Shown here one piece after another: positions 17,925 through 26,079 of a DNA stretch of 64,000 bases. Source of the DNA: Micropruina sp. (GTDB taxonomy: Bacteria > Actinomycetota > Actinomycetes > Propionibacteriales > Propionibacteriaceae); the NCBI GenBank assembly GCA_016711205.1, contig JADJTM010000002.1:1240001-1304000 (forward strand), in the 5' to 3' direction. Position 1 is the stretch's first letter. Each line of letters opens with the position of its first letter. Position numbers and translations under genes: made by a program. The notes below the pieces were generated by a model that saw nothing but the letters and a program-made list of their open reading frames with translations, did not search any database and had not been told where the DNA came from.

Positions 17925-18036
17925 CGGAGTGGGGGTGCACCCCGTCCCGCCCCGGGCAGCCTCACCGGCTCCGCAAGCTCCGCCGCTGAGTTGCCCGACG
18001 CCCGACCACACCCTGACGGGGTGCACCCCCACTCCG
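17925..18036. repeat. Large hairpin element, family D copy 2
   Basis: Perfect 22-base arms at 17925-17946 and 18015-18036 around a 68-base loop. A nested pairing, CGGGCA near 17953 with TGCCCG near 17992, could extend the structure. It shares flanks and layout with the element at 9292-9421 while its arms have changed on both sides together. It is followed by GTTTCATGGTTGCG. Confidence 0.72.
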
Positions 18037-18064
18037 TTTCATGGTTGCGTCCGGCCGCTGTTCG

Positions 18065-18290
18065 CTTGTTGAGACCGAGATCCACCGCTGGTCGAGCGTG
18101 TCGAGACCCGGTATCCACCGCTGGTCGCGCGTGTTGAGAACCCTGATGTCGACAAGCTCACTCATCGGCACCCGCTACCGCTGCTCGAGACCTCCGGTCG
18201 GACTCGCTAACCCATCCCGGTGACCCAACGCTGGCGAGGCCCCTTGCCCTGGCCTCCTGATCTCGACAAGCTCGACCAACGACCCATTAC
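18065..18290. repeat. TCGAC/GTCGA-type palindromic repeats (family C)
   Basis: Units such as GGTCGAGCGTGTCGAGACCC (near 18091), CCACCGCTGGTCG (18078 and 18116), GTCGACAAGCTCACTC (near 18148) and TCTCGACAAGCTCGACCA (near 18259) alternate in both orientations. Such sequences are common intergenic repeats in many actinobacteria. Fragments of the same kind appear inside the repeat clusters near 25680 and 41130-41450. Confidence 0.6.
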
Positions 18291-18311
18291 CCGGTTGAGG
18301 AAGGAACTGCG

Positions 18312-18713
18312 GTGAGCATCGACTGGGACGCCCTCCGCGTCCGCGCGCGCGAGCTGTGCACGCACGCCTACGCCCCCTACTCCGACTTTCCGGTCGGCGC
18401 GGCCGCCCTGGTCGACGACGGACGGATGGTGGCCGGTTGCAACGTCGAGAACGCCGGTTACGGGGTCACCTTGTGCGCCGAATGCGGCCTGATCAGCGAT
18501 CTGGTGGCAACCGGCGGCGGACGCCTGGTCGCCTTCGCCTGCGTCAACGCGCTCGGTGAGCCGCTGATGCCCTGTGGACGCTGCCGGCAGCTGCTCTACG
18601 AGTTCGGGGGCGACGATCTGCTGCTCGACACCCCTCAGGGCATCTGGCCGATGAGCCGGGTGCTGCCCCAGGCCTTCGGTCCGGACGACCTGACCCACGT
18701 CACGGGTCGCTGA
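18312..18713 (+). CDS. cdd: Cytidine deaminase
   Basis: 133 residues, the length of the small tetrameric zinc enzyme that turns cytidine and deoxycytidine into uridine and deoxyuridine. Motifs: YAPYSDFPVGAA near the start, NVENAGYG for ribose binding, CAECG (zinc cysteine and catalytic glutamate, residue 55 on) and PCGRCRQ (two zinc cysteines, residue 87 on). The GTG start is preceded by AGGAAGGA. Lying downstream of the nucleoside importer, it completes uptake and first-step salvage, although a 657-base repeat region suggests it is transcribed separately. Confidence 0.96.
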   Translation: MSIDWDALRVRARELCTHAYAPYSDFPVGAAALVDDGRMVAGCNVENAGYGVTLCAECGLISDLVATGGGRLVAFACVNALGEPLMPCGRCRQLLYEFGGDDLLLDTPQGIWPMSRVLPQAFGPDDLTHVTGR

Positions 18714-18728
18714 CCACGAGGCGCTCGT

Positions 18729-18774
18729 CCAACTATTTGGGGCTCGCGGAGCTCGGCGAGCGGCAAGTAGTTAG
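18729..18774. terminator. Bidirectional hairpin between cdd and the MocR gene
   Basis: A long imperfect palindrome: CAACTATTT..GGCTCGC on the left pairs with GCGAGC..AAGTAGTTAG on the right, about 15 pairs with an eight-base loop. It lies between two convergent genes, the usual place for a shared terminator. The A/T runs in the stem can serve as tails in either direction. Confidence 0.6.
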
Positions 18775-18810
18775 GCGAGCGCCAATGCCGGGGACCGGCG
18801 CGACCACCCG

Positions 18811-20241
18811 TCAGGCGATCAGGATGCGCACCGGGTCGCTGACGTCGCCGCGGCCGTCCAGGGCTGACCAGGCGGCCTGCAACACCTCGACCGCGGCCAG
18901 CAGCTCCGGGACGGGGCGGGTGTACGGCAGCCGCACGAAACAGGCCAGCCCGCCGTCCGGGGCGAACACCGAACCCGGCGTGATGATCAGCCCCCGCCGC
19001 TCGGCCTCGATCGCCAGGGCCGACGCGGCCGGACGAGGCAGTTCGCACCACAGCGACAAGCCGCCCGTGGGCAGCCGGAACCGCCAGTCGGGCAACCGGC
19101 GTCGCAGTTCGGCGGCCATCGCATCGCGTTGCTCGCGCAGCCGCTCACGCTGGGGGGCGGCGTCGGCGTCGGAGCCGGTCAGCAGCCGGGTGAGCACCAG
19201 TTGCTCCAGGATCGGTGCCCCCAGGTCGAGGCCCAGCCGGGCGCCGATCAGCCGCGGCACCAGGGCCGTCGGCACCCGCAGCCAGCCCACCCGCAGGCCG
19301 CCCCAGTAGGCCTTGGACGCCCCGCCGATGCTGATCGTGGACGGCGCGTGCGCCGCGAACGCCAGGGGTTCGGCGGCGTCGTCCAGCCGGAGGGCGGCGT
19401 GGCTCTCGTCCACCAGCGGGACGGTTCGCGTCGCGGCCAGCGCGGCGGCGACCAGGTGTCGCTGATCGTCGGGCATCAGTAGGCCGGTCGGGTTCTGATA
19501 GTCCGGAATGAGGTAGGCCACCCGCGGCGACGCCTGTCGCAGCGTGCTGACCAGGGCGTCGAGGTCCCAGGCGTGCGGGTCCACCGGCGTGCTCACCACG
19601 CGGGCCCCCGCCCGGCGCAGCGACTGGACCGCGTTGGGGTACACCGGTGATTCCACCAGCGCCCGGTCGCCGGGGCCGACCAGCGCCTGTGCCGCGGCCG
19701 CGATCGCCGCGATCGCTCCCGAGGTGACCAGAATCTGCTCGGGATCGGTGGGGACGCCGCGACCGGCGTACCGGGCGGCGATGGCTGCGCGCAGTTCGGG
19801 CAGGCCGAGCGGAAAGTACCCGTGACCGGTCAGATAGGCGGGCAGCTCGTCCACCGCCCGGGCGTAAGCGCTGGCCAGCCCGGGTGCGGACGCGGGCGCG
19901 GCGCAGGTCAGGTCGACCGTCGAATCGCGGTCTGGCTGGGGCAGCAGGGCGCGATCACGGCCACGTGCGGTGCCGCCGGGCACCTGAGTCCACGTGCCCG
20001 AGCCCTGCCGCGCGGCCGCGTAGCCCGCCTCGCGCAGCGTGCTGTAGGCCCGGGTGACGGTGGTGCGCGACAGGCCCAGCGCTGCGGCCAGCTCACGCTC
20101 GCTTGGCAGGCGCAGGCCGGGCGAGAGGCGTCCGTCGGCGATCAGGCGAGCCAAGGCCGAGGCCAGCCCGGCGAAGGCGGGGGAGGGCAAATCACCCACC
20201 AGCAGGGCCAACCGGCCGGCAGAGATCGCAGCGATCACCAA
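18811..20241 (-). CDS. MocR/PdxR-family regulator (GntR-type HTH fused to aminotransferase)
   Basis: 476 residues. The N-terminal winged helix (about 20-90) reads ALARLIADGRLSPGLRLPSE then RELAAALGLSRTTVTRAYST, the GntR signature. A linker leads to a fold-type I aminotransferase domain (about 115-470) with LVTSGAIAAIAAAAQALVGPG, PDYQNPTGLLMP and SIGGASKAYWGGLRVGW, where the lysine near residue 310 would bind pyridoxal phosphate. Such proteins are DNA-binding regulators that use the cofactor as a sensor. The start is uncertain: TTG at 20241 or GTG at 20238. It is divergent from a YczE-like membrane protein, a pairing seen widely, and the shared region has an inverted repeat that may be its operator. 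Confidence 0.93.
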   Translation of the reverse strand: MVIAAISAGRLALLVGDLPSPAFAGLASALARLIADGRLSPGLRLPSERELAAALGLSRTTVTRAYSTLREAGYAAARQGSGTWTQVPGGTARGRDRALLPQPDRDSTVDLTCAAPASAPGLASAYARAVDELPAYLTGHGYFPLGLPELRAAIAARYAGRGVPTDPEQILVTSGAIAAIAAAAQALVGPGDRALVESPVYPNAVQSLRRAGARVVSTPVDPHAWDLDALVSTLRQASPRVAYLIPDYQNPTGLLMPDDQRHLVAAALAATRTVPLVDESHAALRLDDAAEPLAFAAHAPSTISIGGASKAYWGGLRVGWLRVPTALVPRLIGARLGLDLGAPILEQLVLTRLLTGSDADAAPQRERLREQRDAMAAELRRRLPDWRFRLPTGGLSLWCELPRPAASALAIEAERRGLIITPGSVFAPDGGLACFVRLPYTRPVPELLAAVEVLQAAWSALDGRGDVSDPVRILIA

Positions 20242-20246
20242 GCCAC

Positions 20247-20272
20247 TGTCGCACGATTGGCTCTTTGCGACA
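20247..20272. promoter_or_regulatory. Candidate MocR operator in the divergent promoter
   Basis: TGTCGCA at 20247-20253 and TGCGACA at 20266-20272 form a perfect inverted repeat with a 12-base spacer, within the 58 bases between the divergent MocR and YczE-like starts. Position and symmetry suit a dimeric regulator controlling itself and its neighbour. MocR sites are often direct repeats, so the assignment is tentative. Confidence 0.5.
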
Positions 20273-20299
20273 AGGCCACTTCATGTCAGGGTGGTCGCC

Positions 20300-20974
20300 A
20301 TGAGCGCACGTTCCCACGAGATCTCCAATCTCGGGCCGATCGGCCAACTGCGCACCGGACGGGTGCCCCGCCGACTGGTGCAGCTGCTGGCCGGTCTGGC
20401 CCTGTTCGGGTTCTCGATCGCGCTGATGGTGCGCGGTGCGCTCGGACTGGCGCCGTGGGACGTGCTGCACTCCGGCATGGTGCGCTGGCTACCGCTCACC
20501 CTGGGTCAGGCGATCGTGCTGGCCAGCTTCGTGGTGCTGCTGCTGTGGCTGCCGCTGGGGGAGCGTCCAGGCATCGGGACGCTGGCCAACGCGGTGGTGA
20601 TCGGTCTGGTCACCGACGCTTCGCTGAACGTGCTGCCGGTACTGGACGGGTGGCTGCCCCGCGTGTCGCTGCTGGTGGCGGGCGTGGCTCTGAACGGGTT
20701 GGCCGGCGCCGTGTACATCGGTGCGCAGCTGGGCCGCGGGCCTCGCGACGGGCTGATGACTGGCCTGGCCCGGCGCACCGGACGCAGCCTGCGCCTGGTT
20801 CGTACCCTGCTCGAGGTGGTGGTGCTGGCGGCCGGGTTGGCACTGGGCGGCGTTGCAGGCGTCGGCACGGTGCTGTTCGCGCTGGCCATCGGTCCGCTGA
20901 CGCAGTTCTTTCTGCCCTGGGTGATGGTGCGCGAGGGCGATTCCGGGGTGGCCCCTGCCGACGTCAGGGTGTGA
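20300..20974 (+). CDS. YczE/YitT-like integral membrane protein
   Basis: 224 residues. The ATG at 20300 is taken because homologues begin shortly before the first membrane segment and because upstream codons overlap the divergent regulator. At least five hydrophobic segments are visible (LLAGLALFGFSIALMV, AIVLASFVVLLLWLPLG, LLVAGVALNGLAGAVYIGAQ, VVVLAAGLALGGVAGVG, FALAIGPLTQFFL), with the conserved GALGLAPWDVLHSG and LGRGPRDGLMTGL. Relatives sit beside MocR regulators in Bacillus and many actinobacteria, where a role in cofactor or amino-acid related transport is suspected but not shown. Probably under control of the MocR protein. Confidence 0.87.
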   Translation: MSARSHEISNLGPIGQLRTGRVPRRLVQLLAGLALFGFSIALMVRGALGLAPWDVLHSGMVRWLPLTLGQAIVLASFVVLLLWLPLGERPGIGTLANAVVIGLVTDASLNVLPVLDGWLPRVSLLVAGVALNGLAGAVYIGAQLGRGPRDGLMTGLARRTGRSLRLVRTLLEVVVLAAGLALGGVAGVGTVLFALAIGPLTQFFLPWVMVREGDSGVAPADVRV

Positions 20975-21067
20975 GGGTGCAGCACGGACGGACGACGCAC
21001 GGATCGTCCGCCCCGAGTTGTCCGACGAACGCCACCGGCATGGACGGACGTCCGCACGGGTTCCGTC

Positions 21068-21140
21068 CACTCTGCTGCCCGCAGTGCGACTCTGCTGCCT
21101 CTGCACGGGCAGCAGAGTGTTCGTACGGGCAGCAGAGTGC
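21068..21140. repeat. Four copies of ACTCTGCTGCC in two inverted pairs
   Basis: Direct copies at about 21068-21080 and 21088-21099, inverted copies at 21107-21119 and 21127-21140; each same-strand pair is exactly 20 bases apart. Outer and inner pairs can nest into one long hairpin. It lies between convergent genes and may be a terminator. The rest of 20975-21184 shows no gene. Confidence 0.65.
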
Positions 21141-21184
21141 TGTCAGGGCTGGTGCGCGAAACCCTGTGACCGCTCCTGAGCCCC

Positions 21185-21466
21185 CTATTTGTGCGTGAAG
21201 CCGGGCAGCCAGCCGTTCCAGCTCAGCGTGTAGCCGAAACCGTGGGCGACGATGTAGCCGATGCCCAGCAGCACGGCCAGCAGCACCACCGCGAACAACA
21301 GCCCGGCGATCACCTTGCCGGCCGGGTTGGCCCCACGATCGGGTAGGTCGCCGTTGGCCCACGCGATCGACTTGACGCCGAGCGCGAACAGGATCGGCAG
21401 GCCGGAGCCCAGCAACAGGCCGGCGAGCAGTACCCGCCAGGCGCCATCCAGTGCAGCGAGCCACAT
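21185..21466 (-). CDS. Small membrane protein encoded downstream of Pit
   Basis: 93 residues with two clear hydrophobic segments (about 10-30, WRVLLAGLLLGSGLPILFAL, and 50-76, VIAGLLFAVVLLAVLLGIGY) joined by a polar loop rich in Asp, Gly and Asn. The ATG overlaps the pit stop as ATGA, so the two are translated together. Small two-helix proteins in this position are common after actinobacterial pit genes; a helper or regulatory role in phosphate uptake is a guess from context only. Confidence 0.8.
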   Translation of the reverse strand: MWLAALDGAWRVLLAGLLLGSGLPILFALGVKSIAWANGDLPDRGANPAGKVIAGLLFAVVLLAVLLGIGYIVAHGFGYTLSWNGWLPGFTHK

Positions 21467-22686
21467 CAGACCGACACCTCCGGCTGCTTCTGCTTCTTCT
21501 TCTTGGCGTCGTCCCACTCGTCGTTGACGTTGTGGTGACCGATCGGCTCCTTGCGCGAATGCACGAACATGTAGGTCGCGGCGCCGCACAGCAGCAGAAC
21601 GATGACCGCGGAGCCGTAGCCGGCCCCCAGAGCATTGCCGATCACGAACATCAACGCGGCGACGGCGCCCGCCGAGGGCAGCGTGGTCAACCACGCCGAC
21701 GCCATCCGGCCCGCCACCCCCCAGCGCACCTGCGCGCCCGGACGTCCGACGCCGGAGCCGAGGATCGAACCGGTGGCCACGTGGGTGGTGGACAGCGCGA
21801 AGCCCAGCTGGCTGGAGGCCAGGATCACGGCGGCCGAACTCATGTCGGCGCTCATGCCCTGCGGCGCCTCGATCTCGACCAGCCCCTTGCCCATGGTGCG
21901 GATGATGCGCCACCCGCCCAGGTAGGTGCCCAGGGCGATGGTGAACCCGCAGGCGAGCTTGACCCACAACGGGACGGCGTGGGTGTCGGTCCACTGACCC
22001 GAGGCGATCAGGGCCAGCGTGATGACGCCCATCGTCTTCTGGGCGTCGTTGGTGCCGTGCGACAGCGACATCAGCGACGCGGCGCCCACCTGCCCCCAGC
22101 GGAAGCCACTGGTGCGGTACTTCTCGGTGAGGCTGGCGGCCACCTTGAACACGAAGTGCGTGCCGACCATCGCGACGATCATCGCGATCGCCGGTGACAT
22201 CAACGCCGGAATGATCACCTTGCCGATGACACCGTCCAGCTTGCCGTCGGCGCCGACCCAGCGCACCCCGCCCCAGCCGAGCCCGGCGAGGGTGGCGCCG
22301 ATCAGGCCACCGAACAGCGCATGCGACGAGCTGGACGGCAGCCCCCACAGCCAGGTGGCGAGGTTCCAGATGATCGCCCCGGCGAGGGCGGCCAGCAGAA
22401 TCAGCAGGATCTTGTCGCCGCCGTCGGCCACCAGCTCGGGCTTGGGGGTGCCGTCCGGATTCTGCAGGTTGATCACGGCGTTCGTGACGGTCAGTGCGAC
22501 CTCGACCGAGAGCAGCGCGCCCACCAGGTTGAGCGAGGCGCACAATGCCACCGCGGTCTTGGGGGTCAACGCTTTGGTCGCGATCGACGCAGCCATGGCG
22601 TTGGCCGTGTCATGGAATCCGTTCGTGAAGTCGAAGGCCAAAGCCGTGACAACGACGAGCGCCAAGAGGATCAGCTCGGGGGACAC
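21466..22686 (-). CDS. pit: Low-affinity inorganic phosphate transporter, PiT family
   Basis: 406 residues with the two PiT half-repeats. First half: FDFTNGFHDTANAMA near residue 18, then GLPSSSSHALFGGLIGA near residue 115. Second half: SLSHGTNDAQKTMGV near residue 210 and STTHVATGSILGSG near residue 300. Ten or so membrane segments are visible. The protein moves metal-phosphate with protons or sodium across the cytoplasmic membrane. A cytoplasmic lysine-rich tail (KKKKQKQ) ends the protein. Start is a GTG. Upstream at 22742-22774 three 11-base units resemble a PhoP-binding box, so phosphate control is likely. Confidence 0.95.
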   Translation of the reverse strand: MSPELILLALVVVTALAFDFTNGFHDTANAMAASIATKALTPKTAVALCASLNLVGALLSVEVALTVTNAVINLQNPDGTPKPELVADGGDKILLILLAALAGAIIWNLATWLWGLPSSSSHALFGGLIGATLAGLGWGGVRWVGADGKLDGVIGKVIIPALMSPAIAMIVAMVGTHFVFKVAASLTEKYRTSGFRWGQVGAASLMSLSHGTNDAQKTMGVITLALIASGQWTDTHAVPLWVKLACGFTIALGTYLGGWRIIRTMGKGLVEIEAPQGMSADMSSAAVILASSQLGFALSTTHVATGSILGSGVGRPGAQVRWGVAGRMASAWLTTLPSAGAVAALMFVIGNALGAGYGSAVIVLLLCGAATYMFVHSRKEPIGHHNVNDEWDDAKKKKQKQPEVSV

Positions 22687-22741
22687 GTCTTCATCGTAGG
22701 GACATTCTCGTCACCGCGGTAACACTTGGTTGAGGGTGGTA

Positions 22742-22774
22742 CGTCACCTCGTGTTCACCGTGCGTACACCATGG
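22742..22774. promoter_or_regulatory. Candidate PHO box (three 11-base direct repeats)
   Basis: CGTCACCTCGT, GTTCACCGTGC and GTACACCATGG follow one another without gaps in exact 11-base phase. The consensus of the PhoP site in Streptomyces is an 11-base repeat beginning GTTCACC. A further unit, CGTCACCGCGG, lies at 22709-22719, 33 bases (three turns) upstream in the same phase. The block sits 56-88 bases before the pit start and about 200 before metG, so pit is the likely target. Confidence 0.6.
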
Positions 22775-22978
22775 CTGCCGTAACCGCGTGCTGCTTCGAT
22801 CGCAGCCCCCCTGCGGACCGGAAATCCGGCGACTCGACCGGACTGCTCAACCCTCGCGGCCGGCGTCCGGACGGCTCGTCGCAGCCACCGGGACGTCCCG
22901 CCGGCTCGGCTTCGGCGGAACGTCGGTGCAGGTGGCCCGGGTCGGTTCGGCCCGGCGGCTGCCAATAGGATGACGGCC

Positions 22979-24767
22979 ATGAGTTCTCCCATCCTGACCG
23001 CGGTGGCCTGGCCCTACGCCAACGGCCCGCGGCACATCGGCCACGTCTCCGGCTTCGGCGTTCCCTCGGACGTCTTCTCGCGCTACATGCGGATGGCCGG
23101 CCACGACGTGCTGATGGTGTCAGGAACGGACGAGCACGGCACCGCGATCCAGGTGCAGGCCGATGTCGAGGGCCTCACCCCCCAGCAGACCGCCGACAAG
23201 TACCACCGGGTGATCGCCGAGGACCTGGCCGGGTTGGGTTGTTGTTACGACCTGTACACCCGCACCACCACGCTGAACCATCGCGAGACCGTCCAGGAGT
23301 TGTTCCGGGCGTTGCACGCCAATGGGTACGTGGTGGCCCGCCGCGAGATGGGGGCGATCAGCCCCTCCACCGGACGCACCCTGCCCGACCGCTACATCGA
23401 AGGCACCTGCCCGCATCTGCGGCTTCGACGGGGCCCGCGGCGACCAGTGCGACAACTGCGGCCGGCAACTCGACCCGATCGACCTGATCAACCCGCGCTC
23501 GCGGATCAACGGCGAGACGCCCGAGTTCATCGAGACCGAGCACTTCTTCCTCGATCTGCCCGCGCTGGCCGGTGCCCTGGGTGAGTGGCTCGAGACGCGC
23601 AGCGACTGGCGTCCGAACGTGCTGAAGTTCAGCGAGAACCTGCTCGCCGAGTTGCGGCCGCGCGCGATCACCCGCGACCTGGACTGGGGGGTGCCGATCC
23701 CGCTGCCGCAGTGGCAGGACGCCCCGATGAAGCGCATCTACGTGTGGTTCGACGCGGTGATCGGCTACCTGTCGGCGTCCATCGAGTGGGCCAAGCGCTC
23801 CGGCGACCCGGCCGCCTGGAAGCGCTGGTGGAGCAACGACGAGGCGAAGTCGTACTACTTCATGGGCAAGGACAACATCACCTTTCACTCGGTGATCTGG
23901 CCGGGCATTCTGCTCGGCGCCAACGGCCAGGGCGACCGGGGCGGCGACCCGTCCGCCTTCGGGGTGCTCGACCTGCCGACCGAGATCGTGTCGTCGGAGT
24001 TCCTGACCATGTCGGGCTCGAAGCTGGCCAGCTCACGCGGGCACGTGATCTACGTGCGCGACTTTCTGCGCGATTTCGGTCCGGACGCGCTGCGCTACTT
24101 CATCGCGGTCAACGGCCCCGAGAATCAGGACACCGACTTCACCTGGGACGAGTTCGTCCGGCGGATCAACTTCGAGCTGGCCAACGAGTGGGGCAACCTG
24201 GTCAACCGGTCGATCTCGATGGCGCACAAGAACGTGGGGTCGATTCCGGCGGCGGGTGAGCTGACCGAGGCGGACGAGGCACTGCTGCAGGCCGCCAGGG
24301 ACGCCTACCCCGTGGTGGGTGACGCCTGGAGCCGGGCCAAGTTCAAGCTGGCCACCACCGAGGCGATGCGGGTGGTCGGGCTGGCCAACAAGTACATCAG
24401 CGACCAAGAGCCGTGGAAGCTGAAGGACGATCCGGCCCGGCGCGACACCGTGTTGCACGTGGCGCTGCAGGTGGTGCAGGACTGCAACACCCTGCTCACG
24501 CCGCTGCTGCCGCACGCCGCACAGAAGGTGTTCGAGGCGCTGGGTGGCGAGGGCATCTGGGCGGCGCAGCCGGAACTGGTCGAGGTGACCGAGCCGGGTG
24601 CCGAGGCGCCCTACCCCGTGCTGCGTGGGGACTACGTGAATCAGGCGGCGGTGTGGCAATCGCAGCCGATCGCAGTGGGTACGCCGCTGGCCAAGCCGAC
24701 CCCGATCTTCACCAAGCTCGACCCGAAGCTGGGCGAGACCGGCCCGGAATGGGCGCCGATCGGCTGA
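22979..24767 (+). CDS. metG: Methionyl-tRNA synthetase, interrupted by a one-base frameshift
   Basis: Charges tRNA-Met with methionine. Start at ATG 22979, eight bases after AGGA; an ATG at 22970 is in frame but lacks a ribosome site. The first frame has AWPYANGPRHIGHVSGFGVP (HIGH motif) and SGTDEHGTA. At 23414 an extra C breaks the zinc motif: removing it gives CP-ICG followed by CDNCG, and the frame continues to 24767 with EHFFLDLPAL, VWFDAVIGYLSAS, YYFMGKDNITFHS and the KMSKS-equivalent SGSKLASSRGHVIYVRD. The joined protein has about 595 residues, normal for a form without the C-terminal tRNA-binding extension. Because the enzyme is essential and no second copy is in the window, the frameshift is most likely a sequence error. 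Confidence 0.92.
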
Positions 24768-24815
24768 ACCCGCCGGGCGGTTGAGCAGGGGGCCGGGCGG
24801 TTGAGCAGAGGGCCG

Positions 24816-24903
24816 GTGAGCAGAAATCGGGGACGGTTCCTCATTCCTGCTCACTGACACGTCAGTGAGCAGGAAGTCGGAACCGTCCCCGATTTCTGCT
24901 CAC
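24816..24903. repeat. 88-base palindrome, two family B units head to head
   Basis: Same length and layout as the element at 11044-11131, with four mismatches in 44 pairs and a TGACACGTCA centre. Cores lie near 24830 (direct) and 24879 (inverted). Flanking GGTTGAGCAG fragments at about 24779 and 24800 may be eroded units. It separates convergent metG and the uridine-kinase-like gene and could terminate both. Confidence 0.88.
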
Positions 24904-24972
24904 CGTCCCGGAATCCCGCTCACCCCGACTACTGCCACTGGGGGCCCGTAGAACCCTCGCGGTCGCGCATGC

Positions 24973-25551
24973 TCACGCGCCCGCCAGCAGCCGCCCCGCA
25001 TCGGCGAAGCTCACCGCCTCGAAGCCGTTGGCCAGCGCCTTGAGTTTGAGTTCGCCCTGCGCCTGCCACAGCGCCAAACCTCGCCGCACCAGCACCCAGG
25101 GCGGCTTGCGGTGCTGCTTGAGATCCCGCTTGAACCGAAAGTACGCCACCTGCGCACCCGGCCGGTCGAGGTAGATTCCGCTCGCCTCGATGCCGGCGGC
25201 CCGCGCCAGCGGCAGTGCCTGGATGGCGAAGATCCCCTCGGCCAGCACCACGTGGGCGTGGTCCGGGATCACCAACTCCTTCTCGCCGACCTTGCGCGAC
25301 AAGGGGATCGAGTAATCGGGGGTACGGGTGCGTCCGGTGTCGAGCAGCTCGGCCAGCGCGGCGATCGCGGCGTCGCCGTCCCAGGTTGCCGGATCGTCCC
25401 AGTCGGGTATGCCCAACGTCTGCGGCAGCCCGGGGTGGTCGGCGTCGTGGTAGAAGTCGTCGAGGCGTACCTGGGGCAGTCCGGACGCCAGCGTCAGCCG
25501 CGACTTGCCGCTGCCGGACGGGCCCGCGATCAGCACCAGACGTCGCTCCAT
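24973..25551 (-). CDS. Uridine-kinase-like P-loop phosphotransferase
   Basis: 192 residues of the uridine kinase/phosphoribulokinase-like group. A Walker A GPSGSGKS lies at residues 9-16, followed by VRLDDFYHDADHPGLPQ, where the Asp-Asp-Phe-Tyr block corresponds to the nucleoside-binding segment of uridine kinases. Further on are DWDDPATWD and DYSIPLSRKVG, then HVVLAEGIFAI for the Walker B region. It fits nucleoside salvage with cdd and the phosphorylase nearby, but is shorter than classical Udk, so the true substrate may differ. Flanked by repeats on both sides; monocistronic. Confidence 0.85.
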   Translation of the reverse strand: MERRLVLIAGPSGSGKSRLTLASGLPQVRLDDFYHDADHPGLPQTLGIPDWDDPATWDGDAAIAALAELLDTGRTRTPDYSIPLSRKVGEKELVIPDHAHVVLAEGIFAIQALPLARAAGIEASGIYLDRPGAQVAYFRFKRDLKQHRKPPWVLVRRGLALWQAQGELKLKALANGFEAVSFADAGRLLAGA

Positions 25552-25591
25552 GGGCGAGGAGTCTAGTGATGCACCAACCCGGTGACGGCTC

Positions 25592-26045
25592 GCGTCGTCA
25601 TTCCGACGGCCTACTCGTCATCCCGGCGAACGCCGGGATCTCACCTACCGCAAGACCTGCGGAGTGTGCCTCGACGAGTTCGACCAGCGGGTGGGTCTCG
25701 ACCCGTGTGTTCAGCGGTTCCGAGATCCCGGCGTCCGCCGGGATGACGGTGAGCAGTTTTGCTGGAAGGTCAGCGTCGCCGGGTCTGGGGGTGGCGCAGG
25801 GGTTTCGACCCGTGTGTTCAGCGGCTCTGAGATCCCGGCGTCCGCCGGGATGACGGTGAGCGGCTCTGAGATCCCGGCGTCCGCCGGGATGACGGTGAGC
25901 AGTTTTGCCGGAAGGTCAGCGTCGCCGGGTCTGGGGGTGGCGCAGGGGTTTCGACCCGTGTGTTCAGCGGCTCTGAGATCCCGGCGTCCGCCGGGATGAC
26001 GGTGAGCGGCTCTGAGATCCCGGCGTCCGCCGGGATGACGGTGTG
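25592..26045. repeat. Family A REP-like units within a larger tandem duplication
   Basis: The 528-base gap 25552-26079 has no gene. A unit beginning GACCCGTGTGTTCAGCGG starts at 25700, 25807 and 25953 and runs through a GATCCCGGCGTCCGCCGGGA hairpin and, in the first two copies, a spacer with GGAAGGTCAGCGTCGCCGGG. Copies two and three hold an extra 39-base duplication of the hairpin block, so copy lengths are about 107, 146 and 93 bases. One more hairpin unit with an AAC loop lies near 25618-25642. Near-identity of the copies shows recent duplication. Confidence 0.85.
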
Positions 26046-26079
26046 GGCGGGTGGGGCTCGACGGGCTCGACCGGCGACC

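Noticed and set aside
20964..21635. Minus-strand open frame of 223 residues covering the convergent region after the YczE-like gene
   Set aside because: It runs through pit and its small downstream gene in a different frame and through the inverted 12-mers; no family match.
25700..26045. CRISPR-like tandem repeat
   Set aside because: The spacers between hairpins are themselves repeated, so this is a tandem duplication.
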